Origin: RGIG1927 sp045546275
Lineage (GTDB): Bacteria > Bacillota > Clostridia > UMGS1883
DNA: 45,096 nucleotides
Assembly: GCA_045546275.1 (NCBI GenBank)
Contig: JAZQCM010000029.1
Span: 1-45,096, forward strand
Reading direction: 5' to 3'
Of this stretch, positions 8,872 through 16,416 are shown piece after piece. The stretch's first letter is position 1. Every line of letters begins with the position of its first letter. Position numbers and translations under genes: made by a program. The notes under the pieces were generated by a model, which worked only from the letters and a program-made list of their open reading frames with translations, was not told the origin of the DNA and did not search any database.

Positions 8872-9726
8872 ATGTACATAAATGAGGGTTATTTAAACAA
8901 ATCCAGACTTCCCGTGAACGATAAGTCCAAAGAGTTGATTGTTATAAGTGCGGGGACATATCATGTTAAAAAGAAAAAACGTGTACCAACCCTCAGACCG
9001 AAGGGCAGAATTGATTACCAGCTTGTATACATAGCGTCGGGGAAAGCCCATTTCTATTTTGATGGCAAGGATACGGTTGTTCCGGCAGGACATATGGTCA
9101 TATATGTTCCAAGAGAAGAACAAAAGTATGAATATTTCGGTGAAGACAAAACGGAGGCTTACTGGGTTCACTTTACCGGAAGTAATGTAAAAGGAATTAT
9201 GAGGCATTTTGATATTCCCTATAAGGACAACTATTTTTATTCGGGCTCCAGCGAAGAATATAAAACGCTTTTTAACAGTATGATTCATGAGCTGCGTACG
9301 CTTCCTGTCTATTACGAGGAAATGATTGAGATGAATTTACGTCAGCTTTTTATGGTTATACAAAGAACTCGCCTTGAAAGAAAACCTCAGATTAACACCT
9401 TTGCACAAGCAGAGGTAAGTCATGCACGAAAATATTTCTTTGAACACTACAGTGAGGAAATTAACATAAGCGAGTTTGCTCAATCGCGGCACATGAGCGT
9501 AAGCTGGTTTATGAGGAGTTTTAAACAGATGACAGGTGTAAGCCCTATGCAGTATATTCTTAATTTAAGAATTGAAAATGCGCAGATGCTTTTGGAAACA
9601 ACAAGCTATTCTGTTAATGAAATTTCTTCCATAGTAGGGTATGAAAACCAGCTGTACTTCAGCCGAATATTTAAAAAGCAAAAGGGCGTATCTCCCACAG
9701 AATATAGAAAGATGCGAACATCCTGA
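8872..9726 (+). CDS. AraC-family transcriptional regulator (cupin + two HTH)
   Basis: DNA-binding regulator, probably the sugar-responsive activator of the divergent transporter-GH2-kinase operon. 284 residues. Residues about 20-165 form an AraC-type cupin sensor (YQLVYIASGKAHFYFDG, then AYWVHFTG near 105). Residues about 185-284 hold the two HTH motifs, with INISEFAQSRHMSVSWFMR and the AraC signature ending in YFSRIFKKQKGVSPTEYR. GGGAGGA precedes the ATG. Its transcript ends at a strong hairpin. The inducer is unknown; galactosides are the contextual guess. Confidence 0.9.
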   Translation: MYINEGYLNKSRLPVNDKSKELIVISAGTYHVKKKKRVPTLRPKGRIDYQLVYIASGKAHFYFDGKDTVVPAGHMVIYVPREEQKYEYFGEDKTEAYWVHFTGSNVKGIMRHFDIPYKDNYFYSGSSEEYKTLFNSMIHELRTLPVYYEEMIEMNLRQLFMVIQRTRLERKPQINTFAQAEVSHARKYFFEHYSEEINISEFAQSRHMSVSWFMRSFKQMTGVSPMQYILNLRIENAQMLLETTSYSVNEISSIVGYENQLYFSRIFKKQKGVSPTEYRKMRTS

Positions 9727-9740
9727 TACATTGTAAAACT

Positions 9741-9775
9741 AAAACAGCCTTCTGCAAAATGCAGAAGGCTGTTTT
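9741..9775. terminator. Bidirectional terminator, AraC gene / zinc-ribbon lipoprotein gene
   Basis: A perfect 15-base inverted repeat, AAAACAGCCTTCTGC (9741-9755) and its complement (9761-9775), with a 5-base loop. The A/T ends supply a T-tract on either strand. Confidence 0.93.
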
Positions 9776-9998
9776 AAAATCCATGAGCCTCGTTTTGTAA
9801 ATCGGCTTTGTATTGTGCATCAAGCTTCTGTTCGACTTCATAACAATCTTTGCAGAAAATTGAATCCAAACCGTTCATCTCATAAATGTAAGCAGGTTTT
9901 TTGCCACAATTGGTACAAGGTTCGTCGCTTGCTGCCGGACCTCCGCAGCCTGATAACAAAGTAACTAAAACAAGAGCGATTGATAAAAGTTTTTTCAT
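9774..9998 (-). CDS. Small zinc-ribbon-like lipoprotein
   Basis: A 74-residue predicted lipoprotein of unknown function. The signal sequence MKKLLSIALVLVTLLSGC ends in a lipobox (LSGC, Cys18). The mature part carries two CxxC pairs (Cys28/Cys31 and Cys49/Cys52), so it could bind zinc outside the membrane. GAAGGAGG lies 8 bases before the ATG, and a TTGACA/TAAAAT promoter lies just upstream, so it is very likely a real gene. The stop codon lies inside the terminator stem. I do not recognise a named family. Confidence 0.8.
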   Translation of the reverse strand: MKKLLSIALVLVTLLSGCGGPAASDEPCTNCGKKPAYIYEMNGLDSIFCKDCYEVEQKLDAQYKADLQNEAHGF

Positions 9999-10031
9999 AA
10001 TATGTGCCTCCTTCTTTTTGATTTCAATTTG

Positions 10032-10059
10032 ATTTTAGCAAATTAATCCGACATGTCAA
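10032..10059 (-). promoter_or_regulatory. Promoter of the zinc-ribbon lipoprotein gene
   Basis: Minus strand: consensus TTGACA (10054-10059), 16-base spacer, TAAAAT (10032-10037), about 34 bases before the ATG. Confidence 0.65.
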
Positions 10060-10137
10060 TGGTGTTGGGCGTAGTCAACAAAATTGTGCATAAAGTCTGT
10101 AAAATTGTTCATATAGCATGGGTGAATGAACTTTTTG

Positions 10138-10166
10138 TTGAAACGTGTCGTTTTAGGTGATAAAAT
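10138..10166 (+). promoter_or_regulatory. Promoter of the polysaccharide deacetylase gene
   Basis: TTGAAA (10138-10143), 17-base spacer, TAAAAT (10161-10166), 33 bases before the ATG. Confidence 0.6.
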
Positions 10167-10199
10167 CAAAGAAACGGATTAAGTGCGGAGGAAAAAACG

Positions 10200-11114
10200 A
10201 TGAAAAGAATAATATGTATATTAATGTTTACTTTGTTGCTTTTGTCGGGCTGTGGAGCAAGACTGACATTTAATGAGCAGCCCAACGAGCTTTTAATGGA
10301 ATATGTTGAAAACATTGAAGAATATGAAACAAGGGTAATGGAATATGCAAGCGAGGACAACCATGTGCATGAGGAGGTTACCGAATGTGAACCGACTGAA
10401 GTTCCAACCGAAAAGCCTACGGAGTTAACAAAAGAGGATATATACGACATATACTATGAAGAAATGCCCACAAGCTCAAGCAGTGAATATGTTCGTTACA
10501 TAGACCCCGAAAAGCCAATGCTTGCTCTTACCTTTGATGATGGACCAAGCCCTCACACGGAAAGACTGCTGGATGTTTTTAATCAGTACGGCGGAAAGGG
10601 TACTTTTTTTGTAATAGGTAATTTGATTGACCGCAGGATGAAAATTCTTCAAAGGATAAGTGACGAGGGGCATGAAATTGCAAATCACTCCTGGAGCCAT
10701 GAAAGGCTCACAACTCTTGAAGAAATGGATGTAATAGACCAGATTATGTTAACCCGTGCAAAGCTTTATTCCACTACGGGAAAAGATTCACTTATTGTAC
10801 GCCCACCCTACGGTGCATATGATGAAAATCTTCTTGAAATCGGCAAAAAGCTTGGTGTTTATTTTGTAACCTGGTCAGTTGATACTCTTGACTGGAAGTA
10901 CAAGGATGCAGAGGTTATTTATGATTACATTGTGAATAACGTGTCCGATGGTGACATTGTTCTTTGCCATGATTTGCATGAAACAACAGTTGATGCAATG
11001 GAAAAGGTAATACCAAAGCTTGTTGAAGACGGCTATCAGTTGGTTACTGTGTCAGAGCTTTTGTCCTTTTCAAAAAAGGGCATAGAGCCGGGTGTAATGT
11101 ACTATAAAAGATAA
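10200..11114 (+). CDS. Lipoprotein polysaccharide deacetylase (NodB domain, CE4)
   Basis: Membrane-anchored extracellular deacetylase, most likely acting on N-acetyl groups of peptidoglycan or another surface polymer. 304 residues. Signal with lipobox LSGC (Cys18), then a Glu/Thr/Pro-rich spacer (about 25-95), then the NodB domain. TFDDGP (111-116) gives the catalytic Asp and a metal Asp; NHSWSH (162-167) gives the two metal His; RPPYGAYD is motif 3; SVDTLDW and VLCHDLH are motifs 4 and 5. All key residues are present. GGAGG lies 8 bases before the ATG. Single-gene unit bounded by a promoter and a terminator. The substrate (GlcNAc versus MurNAc versus chitin-like) cannot be told from the sequence. 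Confidence 0.92.
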   Translation: MKRIICILMFTLLLLSGCGARLTFNEQPNELLMEYVENIEEYETRVMEYASEDNHVHEEVTECEPTEVPTEKPTELTKEDIYDIYYEEMPTSSSSEYVRYIDPEKPMLALTFDDGPSPHTERLLDVFNQYGGKGTFFVIGNLIDRRMKILQRISDEGHEIANHSWSHERLTTLEEMDVIDQIMLTRAKLYSTTGKDSLIVRPPYGAYDENLLEIGKKLGVYFVTWSVDTLDWKYKDAEVIYDYIVNNVSDGDIVLCHDLHETTVDAMEKVIPKLVEDGYQLVTVSELLSFSKKGIEPGVMYYKR

Positions 11115-11149
11115 AAAACAGCAGTTCGCATTAAGCGGACTGCTGTTTT
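11115..11149. terminator. Bidirectional terminator, deacetylase / DUF2264 gene
   Basis: AAAACAGCAGTTCGC (11115-11129) pairs with GCGGACTGCTGTTTT (11135-11149), one G-T pair, loop ATTAA. It serves the two convergent genes. Confidence 0.92.
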
Positions 11150-11152
11150 AAA

Positions 11153-12955
11153 TTATTTCTTTATATTGTAAGTTTTGTCGCCGATTGTAACAATAAATTC
11201 TGTTTCAGTTTCGGTAAGTGTGGGAGTAAACTCAGCCTTTTTATCAGATGAATAAACGCCCATTGCAATGGTGTGCTCGCCCTTGTCGCACTTGTAATGA
11301 ACTGTGGGAATTGCCGCACGGGAGAAAAGAAGGTTTGTATTGGACTCTGTGCCTACAATGTCGCATCTGCCGTTTTCGGTAAGAGCACAAACGCCTGTAA
11401 CCATGCCTTCCTGTACGCCGTAGGCAGCCTTTCCATCTCTTTGCCAATCGGTGGGCAATGAACGGTTGAAGGAAAAACCGCCGTCGCTAAGGTCAATGTC
11501 ACGGTTTGTTTTAATCTTGTGAATACGAACACTCCAGGGGAGAGACGCAATCACATAGCTTTCAACCTCAACATCATTCCAGGGAAGCCACTTTGTGTAA
11601 AGGTATTCGTCAAAAATTTCATAATCTGCACACTTGCGCTTAATGCGATAGCAATTATCTCTTTCGCTTATTGCAAGGGCAGAGTCGAATGCTCCCTGTC
11701 CAAGACCCCATTCAGACTTGGGAGCAGAGAAACCATGAAGGTTGGAGTATGCAAACTTTTCATACTTTGCACCGCAGTGGGTGTGAGTGTTTGTGTAGGG
11801 ATAGCCTGCATTGAAAAGCACAGCGTGGTTATTGTCACGGACAGCAATCATGTGACAAAGGGGCATCGGGTGAACCTTGTCAAGCTGGGGAAGAGGCTTT
11901 TCCTCGCTTGTCCAGAAGCTGTGACTTTCGGGAAGGGCAAGGATTAAAAAGCTCTTTAATGCCCAATAAGGTGAACCGGGGGCGTTGTAGCCTTCGGTCA
12001 TAATAAGTGAGGGGTAGCCGTGGCCAATGGTGAGAAGACCTGCCTTGTCAAAAATGGGTCTTTTGAACCAACTTCTTAAATGGCGGAGGATAATGCCCTT
12101 TACAACGCCCATGTCAAAGCCGTCAACTTCTGCATAAGCATATGCTGACCAGAATGCGCACTGTGCAAAGCGGTAGGTCATGCTTCTGCCATGAGGAATA
12201 GCGCTGCCGTCGGGGGCGAACCAATAAATAAAGTCTTCTGCAAAGCGCTTTGCACGAAGCTTTAATTCGTTACAGAATTCAGCATCTTCCTTTTCCATGT
12301 GCTTTGCATATATAAGTGAATAAAAATAAATAGCAAAGGGTATGTAGTAATCAGTGTGAGCATTTACACCATCCTGATACCAGCCATCGCCAAGGTAAAA
12401 GGACTCGGTTTTGTCAAATGCCTGATTTACAACATCCTCGTTATATTCTCTGCCAACTGCTTTAAAGCCGAGATTAACCATAACTGCAAAAAGCACCCAG
12501 TTGCATTCCCATGCCTTCTTTGTGTTTACACCATCAAGCCAGTTATAAAGGTTATCCTTCTGCTTTTCTGTTAAAGGGTCCCAAATTTTTTCGGGTGCTA
12601 AAATCAGCGCAAGGCCCATTGCAGCCATTTCAACCAGCTTCTGGTCGTGGTGATTTGCTTCGCCCCAGTACTCATCGCTCTCGGGGTCGGTGCCTGCAAT
12701 AAAGCCCTCGCGGTAAATTGCCGCCCAATCGTCATCCTCACCGTCGGTGAAAAGGGGAGCTAATGCCCACAAAGGACGGGAAAAAGCTTCTATCATAGCT
12801 GTTTCGTCGGAATATGCAGCACTTGTTGCACCTAAATTGAGATATGCTTTTTTAGGTGAAAAATGCGCCTTTAAGGGCTCGCAAATATCCCTGACAGCTT
12901 TTTTAACATCTTCACGGGTTTTTAAGGGATTGTTTTTTAAAAGTTCGCTTGTCAT
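11153..12955 (-). CDS. DUF2264-family protein, probable cytosolic glycan-active enzyme
   Basis: 600 residues with no signal peptide. The N-terminal two thirds look like an alpha/alpha-barrel: Trp/Tyr-rich helices such as GEANHHDQKLVEMAAMG, the segment WYQDGVNAHTDYY, and FAPDGSAIPHGRSMTYR, which match my memory of PF10022 (DUF2264). The last third (about 370-600) reads as a beta domain. Members sit in carbohydrate loci, and I recall (not verified) that some relatives are classed with beta-glucuronidase-type glycoside hydrolases. Asp and His in the QDGVNAHTDYY and PDGSAIPHG segments are plausible active-site residues. AAAGGCGG lies before the ATG. It starts 26 bases after the ybbR stop, so it may be read from the cdaA promoter. 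No transporter or other glycosidase is adjacent. Confidence 0.75.
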   Translation of the reverse strand: MTSELLKNNPLKTREDVKKAVRDICEPLKAHFSPKKAYLNLGATSAAYSDETAMIEAFSRPLWALAPLFTDGEDDDWAAIYREGFIAGTDPESDEYWGEANHHDQKLVEMAAMGLALILAPEKIWDPLTEKQKDNLYNWLDGVNTKKAWECNWVLFAVMVNLGFKAVGREYNEDVVNQAFDKTESFYLGDGWYQDGVNAHTDYYIPFAIYFYSLIYAKHMEKEDAEFCNELKLRAKRFAEDFIYWFAPDGSAIPHGRSMTYRFAQCAFWSAYAYAEVDGFDMGVVKGIILRHLRSWFKRPIFDKAGLLTIGHGYPSLIMTEGYNAPGSPYWALKSFLILALPESHSFWTSEEKPLPQLDKVHPMPLCHMIAVRDNNHAVLFNAGYPYTNTHTHCGAKYEKFAYSNLHGFSAPKSEWGLGQGAFDSALAISERDNCYRIKRKCADYEIFDEYLYTKWLPWNDVEVESYVIASLPWSVRIHKIKTNRDIDLSDGGFSFNRSLPTDWQRDGKAAYGVQEGMVTGVCALTENGRCDIVGTESNTNLLFSRAAIPTVHYKCDKGEHTIAMGVYSSDKKAEFTPTLTETETEFIVTIGDKTYNIKK

Positions 12956-12981
12956 TTAATAGCCGCCTTTCAGAATTTTGT

Positions 12982-13944
12982 TTATTCAGTGGTAACGACC
13001 GCTGAAAACCTTATTTCAACCTCATTTGAGGTTTTGTTTGTAAGACTTACGCCTTCGGGCAGATTAAGTGCAATAAGAGCAGTTTCGCCGGGGGAATAGT
13101 TGTATTCGTTAATACGCACGCTGATGCCGGTAACCGTTTCTACGCTTTTGGGAGGTCCCATAATGGACAAATTGGAATCAGCGCATTCTGCCGAAAGATT
13201 GGGGTTATCGCCTGCAAGCTCAATGGTTACGGGGATAACGGAGGATTTAAAAATGGTAAAATTAATACTGCTTTTCTGTGTGTTAAAGTCAATATCGGTT
13301 ATTATTTTGTCGTTAAAATCATATGCCACAAAGGACACCGGGTATATAACATCCTCTGTTGCACTGCCCAAATCAATTTCACTGGTGGAAATGTAGGCTA
13401 TGGTGTCAACAACAGAGGCACAGCCTGAAACGGAAATATTCAAGCCACTTTCTTCCGAATCGATATACGCAGAGTGAACAAAAAAACCGTTCTGAGGGTG
13501 AGTTATTATATTAGTGTCCAATGTGAAAACTCTTGTTACGTACTCTTCCACAGTAACTGTAACTATGTCGTTACGTCTGTCGGAAATCGATGCATAGGCT
13601 ATTGATGGGGGAAGAATTTCCTTTGCCTGAATCTGGTATTTGCCGGGCTCTGTAATGGAAGAAACATCAGCTACCGCACTTATTGAAGAATCAAAAAGGT
13701 CAAGAAACTGATTTCTTTTTGCCTTGATTTTAAGACTCATATTTTCGTCCTGGACCTTGTATATGCCAAGTCCTTTTTCGTTGAGCTTTGCTTCGCCTGT
13801 CACCGATACGGGAATGTCGTTTACCCAGCGTGACATGTCGGGGTTTTCAACAAACGAAACGTAGCACCACAGACATATTGCAAGGATAACACAAATAAGA
13901 AGGGATATTACTTTTTTATCAAAGCCTTTACTTTTTTCTAACAT
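12982..13944 (-). CDS. cdaR: YbbR/CdaR-like protein, partner of the diadenylate cyclase
   Basis: Membrane-anchored extracellular protein that binds CdaA and modulates c-di-AMP synthesis in Firmicutes. 320 residues. One N-terminal membrane helix (about 13-31, ISLLICVILAICLWCYVSF), then repeated YbbR beta domains (for example WVNDIPVSVTG near 41-51, with IPVTIELAGDNP further on). Its start lies inside the 3' end of cdaA (17-base overlap) and GGAAGGAG precedes it, so translation is coupled. In B. subtilis and many relatives glmM follows; here a DUF2264 gene does. Confidence 0.88.
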   Translation of the reverse strand: MLEKSKGFDKKVISLLICVILAICLWCYVSFVENPDMSRWVNDIPVSVTGEAKLNEKGLGIYKVQDENMSLKIKAKRNQFLDLFDSSISAVADVSSITEPGKYQIQAKEILPPSIAYASISDRRNDIVTVTVEEYVTRVFTLDTNIITHPQNGFFVHSAYIDSEESGLNISVSGCASVVDTIAYISTSEIDLGSATEDVIYPVSFVAYDFNDKIITDIDFNTQKSSINFTIFKSSVIPVTIELAGDNPNLSAECADSNLSIMGPPKSVETVTGISVRINEYNYSPGETALIALNLPEGVSLTNKTSNEVEIRFSAVVTTE

Positions 13945-14776
13945 TTAAAAGCTCCTTCCATTTGAGTAGTTTGCTGTTGTTTTCAATGTGAGGTGTTTTA
14001 GGCTCAAAGGTTTTTGTAAGAGCCTCCAGAAGTGACGGCTCAGTGTAGTCACGGGTGAGCTTGCCGTCCTTTGCAATGCTTATAATGCCTGTCTCCTCAG
14101 AAACCACAACCACCGTCGCATCGCAGGTTTCGGAAAGACCAATTGCTGCACGGTGTCTTGTGCCTAATTCACGGCTCAAGGATTCGTCACGGGTTAAGGG
14201 CAGTACGCAGGATGCATAAAGAATGGTGTTGTCACGTATGATAACGGCACCGTCATGAAGGGGAGTTTTGTCGAAAAATAATGTAATAAGAAGGTCGGAG
14301 GACACGGTTGCGTTAATTGGTGTGCCTGTACCAAAAATGTCGCCAAGACCTGAGTTGCCTTCGATAACGATAAGGGCACCCAGCCTTGCACGGGAAAGGG
14401 CACACGCCGCCTTTGTAATTTCAGATGCGGTTTTAACCATGTCGGCATGGTTGTCACGGAAAATAGACTCAAAATTGGTTCTGCCTATTTTTTCAAGCAT
14501 ACGCCTCAGCTCAGGCTGGAAAAGAATAACTAACGCCAAAATACCAACCTGCATGGTGTTTCTTAAAATGAAATTAATTGCATGAAGCTGAAGCATTCCG
14601 CTTATCCAGGTTGCTGAAATAAACAGAATAACGCCCTTTAAAATCTGCCACACTCTTGCTTCGCGGATAAGGTCGCTCAATATGTAAAACACATAGGCAA
14701 CTATTGCTACGTCAATAAAATCGGCAGGGCGAAGGAGCGAGAAAAATTCAATAATATTACCAAAAAACGAATTCAC
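13928..14776 (-). CDS. cdaA: Diadenylate cyclase CdaA (c-di-AMP synthase)
   Basis: Joins two ATP into cyclic di-AMP, an essential second messenger for potassium, osmolyte and cell-wall homeostasis. 282 residues. Three N-terminal membrane helices (about 18-90), then the DisA_N/DAC domain with both signature motifs: DGA (175-177) in LHDGAVII and RHR (207-209) in GTRHRAAIG. The start codon is GTG at 14776, with GAGGTG 6-7 bases upstream; no better in-frame ATG exists nearby. It is followed directly by ybbR. A 44-base palindrome covers its promoter region. Confidence 0.95.
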   Translation of the reverse strand: MNSFFGNIIEFFSLLRPADFIDVAIVAYVFYILSDLIREARVWQILKGVILFISATWISGMLQLHAINFILRNTMQVGILALVILFQPELRRMLEKIGRTNFESIFRDNHADMVKTASEITKAACALSRARLGALIVIEGNSGLGDIFGTGTPINATVSSDLLITLFFDKTPLHDGAVIIRDNTILYASCVLPLTRDESLSRELGTRHRAAIGLSETCDATVVVVSEETGIISIAKDGKLTRDYTEPSLLEALTKTFEPKTPHIENNSKLLKWKELLNVRKK

Positions 14777-14787
14777 TCAAGACACCT

Positions 14788-14831
14788 CGATTTCATTACA
14801 ATATACTTAGTTATATTATACAATGAAATCG
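14788..14831 (-). promoter_or_regulatory. Palindrome over the cdaA promoter (-10 TATAAT)
   Basis: CGATTTCATT (14788-14797) and its exact complement AATGAAATCG (14822-14831) flank a 24-base A/T-rich core. A minus-strand TATAAT (14815-14820) lies inside, with a poor -35 (TTTATT) at the 17-base position. It may be an operator or a 5' UTR hairpin. Confidence 0.5.
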
Positions 14832-14853
14832 TGGTAAAATAAAGAGCTTTTTT

Positions 14854-15969
14854 CTAATTTGATATGATTTTTTTCAATGATTTTACGGCAAAATCCACCT
14901 CGTTGTGTGTTGTGAAAAATCCGGGAGAAAAACGAACGGTACCTGTGTGGAAGGTATCGAGGGTTCTGTGTGCCATGGGTGCGCAGTGAAGCCCTGCTCT
15001 TACTGCAACAGAATAAACAGTATCAAGGCTCTGTGCAAGTTCAACGCTGTCAAATAAAGGCAAAACCACGCTCACTGCACTTGTGCGCTCTCTTTTTCCG
15101 GGGATTAAAATACCGGGCACGGTGGAAAGAGAGTCGTAAAGATAGTTAGTTATTTCCTTTTCTTTTTCAAAAACTCCTTCTTGCATAACAAATTTTATCC
15201 CCTCCGAAAGCCCCGCAATTGCAGCGGCATTCATTGTGCCTGCCTCAAGGCGGTCAGGGTAAAAATCGGGCATTTGCGCACTTTCGGAAAAGCTGCCTGT
15301 TCCTCCGTACAAAGACGGCTTTAAATTAATGCCCTCGCGGACATACAAACATCCTGTACCCATGGGACCAAAAAGACCCTTGTGCCCAGAAAAGGCAACC
15401 ATGTCAAGCTTTGATGCGTCAATAGGGATAATGCCTGCACTTTGTGAAAGGTCAAACAAAGCCAATACGGAATGTTTTTTTGCAATACGGCTTATTTCAT
15501 AAATGTCGTTTATGGTGCCTGAAACATTGGAGGAATGAATAACGCATATGAGCTTTGTGTTTTTTGTTATGAGCTTTTCAATGCTTTTTGGAGAAACTGT
15601 GCCAAAGCTGTCGGCTTGAGCTATTTTAAGCCTTTTCCCGTTGCCTGTTACCCGAAAAGCGGCTCGTCTTACGCTGTTGTGCTCCATGGAGGATATGATA
15701 ACCTCATCCGTTACTCCTACAATGCCGAAAATTGCGGTGTTTATGGCTTCGGTTGCGTTTTTTGTAAAGATAATTCTTTCGGGTGAGGGGATTGAAAAAA
15801 GCTTTGCAAGGTTAAGTCTGCAATTAAAAACAATTTCGGAAGCTTCCATTGCTTTTTGATAGCCGCCACGCCCGGGACTTGCGCCCACATTTGTTAAAAA
15901 ACGGTAAACAGTATCGTAAACCGTCTGAGGCTTGGGAAAGCTTGTGGCGGCGTTGTCGAGATAAATCAT
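14854..15969 (-). CDS. Cysteine desulfurase-like class V aminotransferase (EF2568 type)
   Basis: PLP enzyme expected to take sulfur (or selenium) from cysteine or selenocysteine and pass it on as a persulfide. 371 residues. The PLP lysine lies in FSGHKGLFGP, the N-terminal DNAATSFPKP motif and NATEAINTAIFG are typical, and the probable active Cys is in AGLHCAPMAHRTL, the short-loop form seen in the EF2568-like subfamily rather than in IscS. The ATG at 15969 has AAAGGAG 7 bases upstream; a TTG directly before it is less likely. The DUF3343 gene ends 4 bases upstream, a pairing common in Clostridia. No IscU or Suf scaffold gene is nearby. Confidence 0.88.
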   Translation of the reverse strand: MIYLDNAATSFPKPQTVYDTVYRFLTNVGASPGRGGYQKAMEASEIVFNCRLNLAKLFSIPSPERIIFTKNATEAINTAIFGIVGVTDEVIISSMEHNSVRRAAFRVTGNGKRLKIAQADSFGTVSPKSIEKLITKNTKLICVIHSSNVSGTINDIYEISRIAKKHSVLALFDLSQSAGIIPIDASKLDMVAFSGHKGLFGPMGTGCLYVREGINLKPSLYGGTGSFSESAQMPDFYPDRLEAGTMNAAAIAGLSEGIKFVMQEGVFEKEKEITNYLYDSLSTVPGILIPGKRERTSAVSVVLPLFDSVELAQSLDTVYSVAVRAGLHCAPMAHRTLDTFHTGTVRFSPGFFTTHNEVDFAVKSLKKIISN

Positions 15970-15973
15970 CAAT

Positions 15974-16225
15974 TCACTCCTTTATATATTTTGTGCCGTT
16001 TTCTGTTTTTTCTTCGCGAAAAAATGAACGGATGTTTATATTAAGCTCCTTGGCTGAAAGAGCCACCCGGTTTTTAAATTTGGGGTCAAACCTTAAAGAA
16101 TAGCCGCAGCCTTCCTTTGTGAGGAGAGAGGGCGTTTGTATTATTCTTACGGTGACGTTATATTTTGAAAAAAGATGTTGCTTAAGTCTGCTGGCGCTGT
16201 TTACCGATGCTACAGTTGCAAGCAC
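15974..16225 (-). CDS. DUF3343 protein, putative Se/S carrier
   Basis: 83 residues. Similar proteins (PF11823, described as Se/S carrier-like) occur beside class V aminotransferases and selenium genes and are thought to accept a sulfur or selenium atom on a Cys. The matching features are an N-terminal ATVASVNSASRLKQHL helix, the IIQTPSLLTKEGCGYSLRF segment with the single Cys before Gly-Tyr, and a small alpha/beta length. The start is GTG at 16225 with GGAGG 8 bases upstream. It overlaps the ribosome site of the desulfurase-like gene, so the two are co-made. No SelD or YedF gene is in view. Confidence 0.8.
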   Translation of the reverse strand: MLATVASVNSASRLKQHLFSKYNVTVRIIQTPSLLTKEGCGYSLRFDPKFKNRVALSAKELNINIRSFFREEKTENGTKYIKE

Positions 16226-16268
16226 TGTTTTCGCCTCCGATACAAATAGTTGAAAATTACTTCAATAT

Positions 16269-16298
16269 ATTTTATGAACAACTTGTAAAAAGTGTCAA
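16269..16298 (-). promoter_or_regulatory. Promoter of the DUF3343-desulfurase operon
   Basis: Minus strand: consensus TTGACA (16293-16298), 18-base spacer, TAAAAT (16269-16274), about 43 bases before the GTG. Confidence 0.65.
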
Positions 16299-16337
16299 AG
16301 AATACACAGAAAATATATTAATTTTTCATGAATAGTG

Positions 16338-16366
16338 TTGAAAATGTAAAAAAAAAATGATACAAT
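16338..16366 (+). promoter_or_regulatory. Promoter of the PucR-ftsEX envelope run
   Basis: TTGAAA (16338-16343), a 17-base A-rich spacer, TACAAT (16361-16366), about 50 bases before the ATG. Confidence 0.65.
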
Positions 16367-16416
16367 ATCATAGAATATGTGGCGAAAGTTCAAACTAAAA
16401 GGACGGAGTGAAAAGC

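Noticed and set aside
10166..10450. Serine-rich antisense frame over the deacetylase spacer
   Set aside because: It arises from the Glu/Thr-rich spacer codons read backwards; no start context.
11519..11947. 142-codon frame antisense to the DUF2264 gene
   Set aside because: No ribosome site or promoter, and the DUF2264 frame is clearly the coding one.
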